The notes beneath the pieces are model-generated. The model had not been told where the DNA came from. It ran no database searches and saw nothing but the letters and a program-made list of their open reading frames with translations. Of a stretch of 64,000 bases of DNA, positions 58,643 to 64,000 are shown piece after piece (the stretch's first letter is position 1; the number at the start of each line of letters is the position of its first letter). The DNA is from Deltaproteobacteria bacterium (GTDB taxonomy: Bacteria; Desulfobacterota; Binatia; UBA1149; JAJCZL01). Both the position numbers and the translations under genes were made by a program. The DNA is taken from contig JAJCZL010000067.1 in NCBI GenBank assembly GCA_029262415.1, forward strand, positions 124,001 through 188,000. The letters are read 5' to 3'.

Positions 58643-59842
58643 GTGATGGTGCGGTGGTTAACGGCTTGGATCTTGGGTGCGGCGCTCTGTCTTTCGCCAC
58701 ACTCGGCGGCAGCGCAGTACGACGAGCCGGGAGAGGTGATCGCAGGGGATATTCCTCCCCGCGAGGTCATCTCCCACTTCTTCGTATCTGCCGACGACAA
58801 AGGGTCCGCCGACGTGCAGACCGTTATCGGCAATAGCCAGTCCTATACGATCAAGCCGGGCGATACGTTTCTAGAGATCTCGCGGCGTTTTGATGTCGGA
58901 TACAACGAGTTGGTTTCGGCCCACCCAGAAACCGATCCTTGGGTCCCGACGGTTGGCACCAACATTGTAATCCCGACCGAGTGGGTGCTGCCGCGTGGTG
59001 AGTACGACGGACTGGTACTCAACATCCCTGAGATGCGGATGTATTACTACGTGCCTTCACCGCGTAGTCAGGGAAAGTCTTCGACCGTGATTTCCTACCC
59101 GGTTGGTCTCGGACGTCAGGAATGGCGTACGCCGCAGGGTCTGTTCCGCATCCGTGGAAAGACTAAGAACCCGACCTGGGTGATTCCAGAATCGATCCGC
59201 GCAGAGCGCTACCGCGAAACCGGCGACACCGAGTCGATGATCAAGGGCGGCGATCCAGAGAACCCGTTGGGACGACACCGCCTCGAACTGACATTGCCTG
59301 GTTATGCGATACACGGCACCAACAAGAATTGGGGGATCGGCATGCAGGTCTCACACGGGTGCGTGCGGATGTTCCCGGAAGACATTGCAGCGTTTTTCCC
59401 GATCGCGACCGTCGGTAGCGCTGGGCGTTTTGTCTATCAGCCGGTCAAGGTAGGCCTACGCCGAGGCCGCGTTATGGTAGAGGTGCACGAGGACATCTAC
59501 GGAGTCTCGCCGTGGCTTTGGATGGAGACCCAAGAAATTGTCCGCGAGATGGGGCTCACCCGTTACGTCGATGTGGAACTTCTCGAGGCAGCTGTGGAGG
59601 CACACAGCGGAGTGCCGACTGATGTCAGCCACGTGGAATGGCCTGTTGAACCTCTGGACGAAGGAGTATTTCCGCTGGAGTTCGACGAACGCGGCGATCT
59701 GATCGAGCGCAAGGGTAGCGGTTCGGAAGAAGCGTTGACGTTGCGCGACCAGAGCCCCTCGCCGTCGTCGTTACCAGTTGGCGCTGATGCCCAGGCCAAG
59801 GTAGCGCGTATTGATCTTCGACCGCAGCCTGAACTTCGGTAG
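58643..59842 (+). CDS. L,D-transpeptidase with LysM domain
   Basis: About 399 residues. A signal peptide (residues 5-24, ending SAAA) exports it. A LysM motif (QSYTIKPGDTFLEISRRFDVGYNELV...NIVIPTEW) sits at about 66-116, and the YkuD catalytic domain follows with the signature HGTNKNWGIGMQVSHGCVRM (His and Cys nucleophile). It cross-links peptidoglycan or attaches proteins to it. The tail beyond the YkuD domain is 130 residues, acidic and poorly conserved; its last 72 nt overlap a gene on the other strand. GTG 58643 or ATG 58646 may be the start. Confidence 0.93.
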   Translation: MMVRWLTAWILGAALCLSPHSAAAQYDEPGEVIAGDIPPREVISHFFVSADDKGSADVQTVIGNSQSYTIKPGDTFLEISRRFDVGYNELVSAHPETDPWVPTVGTNIVIPTEWVLPRGEYDGLVLNIPEMRMYYYVPSPRSQGKSSTVISYPVGLGRQEWRTPQGLFRIRGKTKNPTWVIPESIRAERYRETGDTESMIKGGDPENPLGRHRLELTLPGYAIHGTNKNWGIGMQVSHGCVRMFPEDIAAFFPIATVGSAGRFVYQPVKVGLRRGRVMVEVHEDIYGVSPWLWMETQEIVREMGLTRYVDVELLEAAVEAHSGVPTDVSHVEWPVEPLDEGVFPLEFDERGDLIERKGSGSEEALTLRDQSPSPSSLPVGADAQAKVARIDLRPQPELR

Positions 59843-60364
59843 CTTCTCGTTGTGGAACACCGCTTGAGCACCGATAACCAACTTGTCGGCTGCTGCGTTG
59901 ATGCCGCTCAGCGCTCTGTCGGACCGGCTTTCAGCTTTCTCCGTTAGTTCTGCAACCGTTGTTGCGCTCTTTGACAGCAGCGAATGGCGACCGTAGACGT
60001 CGGTCAGTATCCGCGCGATCTCATTCGGATCGCTAACCCGCTTCGGTTGATGTCGGCGGACCTCGTTGCGTTCGTAGTCGAAATGACCGCCGTTGGGATC
60101 GGTATCGGTTAACGACGCGCCAAAGCGTAAATCCGGGTCAGCGGCCGAGAGGTCGAGTTCGCACTTCACCGGGATTGCGTGTGGGGCGCCACGGAGGCCG
60201 AGATGCAGAGTGCACGGGCGCGGGGAACGGCCGGGCAACGGCGGCTCTGCTAGTACCGGAGCTGGGCCCAGACCTATGTGAAGCGCCGCTGATGCGATAG
60301 CCGCAAGAACCAGGGCGCGGGCCGGCAGGCGCTCGACGCGACTATGTTGGATACCCTTGATCAC
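59771..60364 (-). CDS. secreted small protein, unknown function
   Basis: About 197 residues with a signal peptide (ALVLAAIASAALHIGLGPAPVLA) and a mature part of 170 residues without a recognised domain. It ends in strands with a terminal aromatic (INTRYLGLGISANW), as in outer-membrane beta proteins, but it is too short to be sure. The start is uncertain: GTG 60364 or TTG 60403, neither with a good ribosome site. Its 3' end overlaps the L,D-transpeptidase gene by 72 bp in opposite orientation. Confidence 0.55.
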   Translation of the reverse strand: MIKGIQHSRVERLPARALVLAAIASAALHIGLGPAPVLAEPPLPGRSPRPCTLHLGLRGAPHAIPVKCELDLSAADPDLRFGASLTDTDPNGGHFDYERNEVRRHQPKRVSDPNEIARILTDVYGRHSLLSKSATTVAELTEKAESRSDRALSGINAAADKLVIGAQAVFHNEKLPKFRLRSKINTRYLGLGISANW

Positions 60365-60407
60365 GTAGTGGGATACGTGACCACGCGGGACGGCAGCCGT
60401 CAAGACG

Positions 60408-60441
60408 AAAAAACGACCGCTCCCGCTAGGAGGGCCGTTTT
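60408..60441 (-). terminator. terminator for the gene at 60492
   Basis: AAAACG (60410-60415) pairs with CGTTTT (60436-60441), and CTCC with GGAG inside. On the minus strand the stem is followed by a T run (complement of the A6 at 60408), fitting the end of the leftward gene 60492-60920. Confidence 0.6.
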
Positions 60442-60491
60442 AAACTGTAAGTCATTGAACTTACGCGAGAAAACTTGCTATTTGCGGTCTG

Positions 60492-60920
60492 CTATGAGGC
60501 CTGCTGAAGAGGCGGCTCACCCACCGACGCTGCCGCCGGGGTCGTGTGCAAGACTGGCCGGTCAAGAACCGAAACAATCTTGGCGACCGTGTGGCGGATA
60601 GGTCCTTTCTGCTGCCGCCATTTTGACAGGCCGCGTCGTATGTACTCGTGGTTGAGACCAAGCACGTCGCAGATGTTCTCATAAGAGAAGGGCCACTCAC
60701 GCTCTCCCGAGCTGATCCATTCGTTGGCGTCCTCAAACAGGAGCCGACCACGGGGGTCACGCGCAAGTGCATATTTTTGATAGCACTCCACCGCGTCTTG
60801 GAGGACCGCGAGCATAAGTTTGCGCTCGCGTACAACCGTGCTTTCTCGCGAGAAAGCTGCGAAAAACTGGGCCGGCAACAGTGTGTCGGGCTCGAAAAGG
60901 TTCACAAACCGATCTGCCAT
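60492..60920 (-). CDS. small HTH-like protein, paralogue of 14964-15449
   Basis: About 142 residues. It shares EPDTxxPxQFF, RKLMLAVLQDAVECYQ and the helix-turn-helix-like EWPFSYENICDVLGLNHEYIRRGLSKW with the product of 14964-15449, and lacks that protein's basic tail. The core looks DNA- or protein-binding. The ATG at 60920 follows GGGAGGG 11 bp upstream. It stands alone behind a terminator. Function unknown. Confidence 0.75.
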   Translation of the reverse strand: MADRFVNLFEPDTLLPAQFFAAFSRESTVVRERKLMLAVLQDAVECYQKYALARDPRGRLLFEDANEWISSGEREWPFSYENICDVLGLNHEYIRRGLSKWRQQKGPIRHTVAKIVSVLDRPVLHTTPAAASVGEPPLQQAS

Positions 60921-61250
60921 GGTGTTTTTACCCTCCCGTGGGTCATCAGCGATCTCAGCCAGACCCGGTCGTCCTCACCGCGGTTGCCGTAATGCGCAGC
61001 GTCATAACTACACAATTCCGACAGCTTTGGAAAGATCATACGTGATGAAATAAATAGCGCCTAGACATTAGTCGTGCTACTGGTCATCTGTCGGGAAACT
61101 TCAAACTTAGGCAAGCGGGCCGGAAGTCCTCTTCCCGCAGCGGAATCAGGTTATCCGGGCGGGACCCGCACGCCGTCGCGCAAGCAGGCCCGGGCAGAAG
61201 CTGTCCTCTCGTCCTCTCGGGCGTGTTAAACCATCCCGCTTGGGATTGTG
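60921..61250. other. intergenic region
   Basis: 330 bp without a gene. Near the left it holds AT-rich sequence (61030-61060) that could carry a promoter for the gene at 60492, and near the right a short hairpin ATCCC-GCTT-GGGAT (61233-61246) that may weakly terminate the gene at 61251. I see no RNA gene. Confidence 0.4.
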
Positions 61251-62078
61251 TCAAACGTTCTGAGCACAAGCGGCCTGTACGGGGGGGCGCCACCGGCGGG
61301 TGGTTGCCGCCGCAGGGGTCCCGGTGATTGTCCGGGTTACACCGCGGCGTACTCGCTCCATCTCGGACTGCACCGATTGGACCTCGTTAAGAAGAGCCCT
61401 GAATAGCCGCTCTCCACTGGTCTGGCGCATGCACTCGAGTAGCGTGGCCATGCGCTCGCCAAGCCCTTTACAAAATTCCGGCATGGCGTCAGACATTCTG
61501 CCAAGCGTCCGGTCATTGCGCTGGACCCACCCGCCCCAATTGCCGAGTTGTTTCTCAAGGCTTTCGACCCGATCGATTCTGTCGAGTTCGGCTTGTGCCC
61601 GTTTGGATCGGAGTGTACCGCGCACCGGGCGGTTGTCGGTCGTGCCGGCAGGCAGTGGAACAGTCCGTAGACGTCCGGCTGCGTCTCGACGAAGAATACC
61701 GACCACAGTACCGACCACGCCTGAACGCACCGTGGCCATCGGGAAAAGAGATGGTTGGCGCGCCACGCGCGGCTGGTGCGGAGTGGCCAAGGAGAAGGCG
61801 GAGTCGTAGCGTCGCACGGTGACATCGTCACCATCGCGGACGACCAAAAGATTTGTCGGCCTTACTCGTGCTCCGGGCTCGACAATCATTGAATCGCCCT
61901 GCAAAATGCCGATGTCTTTGAAAGCCGAGCTGCGGGCTTTAAGTGCGTAAAGGCGTCGGCGCCGCCAAGCTCCGCTTGGCAGGCCGAGCGCCTTTTCAAC
62001 CTCTTCGGTGGACAGCCGGCCGGGGGCTCGCTGAAGCAGGTTAAGTGACGGGGTGGTGGCCTCGTGAACCTTTCGCAT
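61251..62078 (-). CDS. LexA/S24-fold protein lacking the catalytic dyad
   Basis: About 275 residues from ATG 62078. Residues 43-135 align with the LexA/UmuD protease fold (FKDIGILQGD...LLVVRDGDDVTVRRY...VVGTVVGILR). The LexA nucleophile Ser in MSMKDIGI corresponds to Ala52 (SSAFKDIGI) and the catalytic Lys in VTVKR to Arg89 (VTVRRY); the 37-residue spacing equals that of LexA (Ser119-Lys156). It should therefore not self-cleave. The N-terminal 40 residues are a short helical, basic region without a clear LexA-type HTH; the C-terminal 110 residues form a coiled coil. Function unknown. Confidence 0.6.
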   Translation of the reverse strand: MRKVHEATTPSLNLLQRAPGRLSTEEVEKALGLPSGAWRRRRLYALKARSSAFKDIGILQGDSMIVEPGARVRPTNLLVVRDGDDVTVRRYDSAFSLATPHQPRVARQPSLFPMATVRSGVVGTVVGILRRDAAGRLRTVPLPAGTTDNRPVRGTLRSKRAQAELDRIDRVESLEKQLGNWGGWVQRNDRTLGRMSDAMPEFCKGLGERMATLLECMRQTSGERLFRALLNEVQSVQSEMERVRRGVTRTITGTPAAATTRRWRPPVQAACAQNV

Positions 62079-62114
62079 GGTCGTCAAGATAGACGAACAA
62101 AAAGCGAAAGTCAA
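62079..62114 (-). promoter_or_regulatory. promoter giving a possibly leaderless mRNA
   Basis: On the minus strand TTGACT (62114-62109), a 17-bp spacer and TATCTT (62091-62086) are followed after 7 bp by the ATG at 62078. Transcription would start at or very near the first codon. The spacer contains TTTC-N7-GTTC, one mismatch from the alphaproteobacterial LexA box GTTC-N7-GTTC. Confidence 0.45.
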
Positions 62115-62123
62115 CAGGAAACT

Positions 62124-63506
62124 TCACTTCGTGTCGGAAAGCGTGTACGCGCACTCAGAGATCATACGGTCGACGTTCGCTGACCACTCACCATTCCACA
62201 TCCGAATGAGGCGATCGGCAGGTGAAACCCGTTCGGCGACATCGGCGGCCAGCGGTCCCAGGTACTCGGACTCATCGGGCTTGCCATTAGCTCCGGCGCC
62301 CTGACGTACCAGTCCGGTTCGGGCGATCTTGAGGAGTTCAGCGGCGTAGTCCGCCAGGTCGTGTCGGCCTACGCGGGTCTGTAGTCCGTCGCGGGCAGCG
62401 GCGTCGTTCAATCCCATCCGCGTGTCCAAGTCCCAGTCTTTGACGACGTCCCAGGCGGCGAGCAGGCAATCGTTGTCGTAGAGTAATCCCTTGGCCAACG
62501 CCGGCGTGCTGAGCATGTGCGAGACCGGTTGGCTATCGGCCGAGCGCAGCTCGATGTAGGTCTTGAGCCGCACCTCGGGGAACAACGTTGTCAGGTGCAT
62601 CCCCCAGTCGTCTAATGTCGCCCGCGCGTCTCCGTCACCACGTAGCATGAACTGCCGGAAGGTTTTGCCGCCGACCGAGCGTAGTTTGCCGGCGCGCTTG
62701 ATGAAGTACATCGGGACATCCAGTGCGTACTGCGTGTAAGCGTTGAACAGCCCCTCGGTGTCGAACGCGAAGGGCAGTGTGCCGCAGCGGTCGTTGTCGG
62801 TGTCGGTCCAGACGTGAGCGCGAAAACTTTTGTAACCGCTCGGCTTTCCGTCGACGACTGGCGAGTTCGCCGATACTGCGACGAATACCGGCGCGAGTGC
62901 CATCGCGACACGGAACTTGAGTGCGGCATCGGCCTCATCGGCGTAGTCAAAGTTGGCCTGCACCGTCGTGGTTTGCTGCATCATGCGGTGGCCGAGCGTG
63001 CCGGTTCGCTGCATGATCTCGCGCATGAACTGGTAGCGGTGCTTCGGCATCCACGGGCAGGCCTCAATCGGGGTTTTCGGTACAATGCCCAGCCCCAAGA
63101 ACCGTATGCCCAGCTCGTCGCCCACAGTAACCATCTCGGTGACGTGGCGGGTGAGTTCGTCGTGTGCGCAATGAAGCGAACCGCACAGTTCCCCCGAGAG
63201 CTCCAACTGCCCGCCGGGCTCCAGCGTGATCGACGCGCGCCCGTCATGTAGCGCGATGATGTTGTCGCCTTCGTAGACGGGCTCCCACGGGTAGCGCTCG
63301 GCAACGGCGGTCAAAAAGTCACGGGTCCCGCCCTTCTGCTCGTAGGTGATCGACTCGCCGGTTTTGGCTGAGACCGCCGGTTTTTCGTACTCGACACCAA
63401 CCTTCCAGTCGGCGCGCGGCTTGGCTCCCTCGTGGAACCCGGCCTCGAGTTCATCGACCTTGCGAACCTCGGTGTCGCCGTCTGTTGGTGAGTTGTCGCT
63501 CGTCAT
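62124..63506 (-). CDS. gshA: glutamate-cysteine ligase (GCS2/plant-type)
   Basis: About 460 residues. The family blocks KVGVEYEKPAV, LEPGGQLELSGELCGSLH and TVQANFDYADEADAALKFRVAMALAPVFVAVSANSP are present, as is TYIELRSADSQPVSHM. This type is found in plants, proteobacteria and actinobacteria; it could instead make gamma-glutamylcysteine for another thiol, or be EgtA-like. The start is ATG 63506, overlapping the stop of the next gene as TGATG. Confidence 0.92.
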   Translation of the reverse strand: MTSDNSPTDGDTEVRKVDELEAGFHEGAKPRADWKVGVEYEKPAVSAKTGESITYEQKGGTRDFLTAVAERYPWEPVYEGDNIIALHDGRASITLEPGGQLELSGELCGSLHCAHDELTRHVTEMVTVGDELGIRFLGLGIVPKTPIEACPWMPKHRYQFMREIMQRTGTLGHRMMQQTTTVQANFDYADEADAALKFRVAMALAPVFVAVSANSPVVDGKPSGYKSFRAHVWTDTDNDRCGTLPFAFDTEGLFNAYTQYALDVPMYFIKRAGKLRSVGGKTFRQFMLRGDGDARATLDDWGMHLTTLFPEVRLKTYIELRSADSQPVSHMLSTPALAKGLLYDNDCLLAAWDVVKDWDLDTRMGLNDAAARDGLQTRVGRHDLADYAAELLKIARTGLVRQGAGANGKPDESEYLGPLAADVAERVSPADRLIRMWNGEWSANVDRMISECAYTLSDTK

Positions 63507-63973
63507 CAAGCCGAAGACATGGAGCCCCGATCACGCGCCGTTCCGCAACCCGTGCAAAATCTGTCGGCTTCGCGAAAGCGAAAGCCACACGCGTGGCAGT
63601 ACCGCGCCAACGTGACAGCCGCCCCCGCCGACTCCGGCGTTCCGCTCTGCGTTCCGGCCGCAGTTCCCGGGTTGCCGGGCGCCGTAGCGGTGCCGACAGT
63701 TCCGGCGCGCGCGTCGATTTGCTTCATCGCGCTGAGCGCGCGCTCTTCGTATTGACTGCGCAGCAAGGCGTAGTCGGGCTCGGACAGCTTGCCGGTAGCG
63801 TGGTCGAACTCGGCCTCGCGGATGGCGAGCAGTGCGACCGACTTCTCGCGCTCCGGGGTATCGTCGCCGCGCGGTGCTTCGGGCTGTGCACCGGGGTCGG
63901 TGCCGCGTAGTAGCGGGCTGGAGACGCTCGCCGCGACGACTGCGACTAGCAGGATTCCGAAAAGCGTTGCCAT
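63506..63973 (-). CDS. CcmI-like/zinc-ribbon membrane protein
   Basis: About 155 residues. An N-terminal membrane helix (MATLFGILLVAVVAASVSS) precedes a segment like the CcmI cytochrome c maturation factor (LLAIREAEFDHATGKLSEPDYALLRSQYEERAL), then an Ala/Gly/Thr-rich linker, then a C-terminal zinc ribbon (CHACGFRFREADRFCTGCG). ATG 63973 follows GAGGTATAGA. Such proteins often close a ccm operon, so cytochrome c biogenesis genes may continue to the right of the window. Confidence 0.7.
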   Translation of the reverse strand: MATLFGILLVAVVAASVSSPLLRGTDPGAQPEAPRGDDTPEREKSVALLAIREAEFDHATGKLSEPDYALLRSQYEERALSAMKQIDARAGTVGTATAPGNPGTAAGTQSGTPESAGAAVTLARYCHACGFRFREADRFCTGCGTARDRGSMSSA

Positions 63974-63974
63974 T

Positions 63975-64000
63975 CTATACCTCGCCGAGTTCGCGCTTGA
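63975..64000 (-). CDS. 3' end of an upstream gene, product unknown
   Basis: On the minus strand the frame ...KRELGEV ends at TAG 63977-63975, just before the ribosome site of the next gene. Seven codons are too few to identify it; the CcmI-like neighbour suggests a cytochrome c biogenesis gene. Confidence 0.3.

Overview
The window is a gene-dense, high-GC bacterial chromosome segment that carries the replication-origin neighbourhood. Three things suggest an uncultured deltaproteobacterium-like lineage (Binatota / Desulfobacterota type): the order dnaA-dnaN-gyrB-gyrA, rpmH-rnpA-yidD-yidC-jag-mnmE-mnmG-rsmG-parA-parB; an F-type ATP synthase split between hemL-atpZ-atpI-atpB-atpE and atpF'-F-H-A-G-D-C; and accessory genes for wax-ester/lipid metabolism, a dockerin-like secreted protein and a Kazal-repeat protein. 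The lineage is an inference from gene content and order, not from a marker tree. I saw no rRNA, tRNA, CRISPR array or insertion sequence.

Layout. 1-3.8 kb: end of a metal-uptake operon (porin-like protein cut by the left edge, ZnuA-like binding protein, ZnuB-like permease, GST). 3.9-12.9 kb: mixed metabolism (WS/DGAT acyltransferase, histone-deacetylase-like enzyme coupled to an unknown protein, HI0933-type flavoprotein, RNA m5U methyltransferase coupled to a sulfatase, APC permease). 12.9-15.5 kb: a compact MerR regulator / diiron protein / small HTH-like protein cluster behind a strong promoter. 15.8-20.1 kb: two secreted proteins (dockerin-like; six Kazal repeats) around a GT2 glycosyltransferase. 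20.1-25.4 kb: acyl-CoA dehydrogenase, MDR dehydrogenase, CNNM/CorC protein, alpha/beta hydrolase and pyrE. 25.5-28.65 kb: hemL-atpZIBE on the minus strand. 28.65-31.7 kb: the origin, with DnaA boxes on both sides of dnaA and an AT-rich TA(A/G) triplet run before dnaN. 31.9-58.6 kb: housekeeping genes all on the plus strand, including three parS-like sites before parAB and the ATP synthase F1 operon. 58.6-64 kb: an L,D-transpeptidase, a secreted small protein, a paralogue of the 15 kb HTH-like protein, a LexA-fold protein lacking its catalytic dyad, glutamate-cysteine ligase and a CcmI/zinc-ribbon protein.

Genes switch from minus to plus at about 28.7-29 kb, as expected for bidirectional replication from this point. 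Translational coupling by 4-nt overlaps (ATGA, GTGA, TTGA) is pervasive. Two genes lack any ATG/GTG/TTG at the right place: rnpA (probable ATC overlapping the rpmH stop) and the thioredoxin-domain gene after atpC (probable CTG in a CTGA overlap). Other points to check are a peroxiredoxin that has lost its active-site segment, the LexA-like protein with Ser-to-Ala and Lys-to-Arg changes, and the MerR/diiron/HTH-like cluster, which is the best candidate here for an undescribed system.
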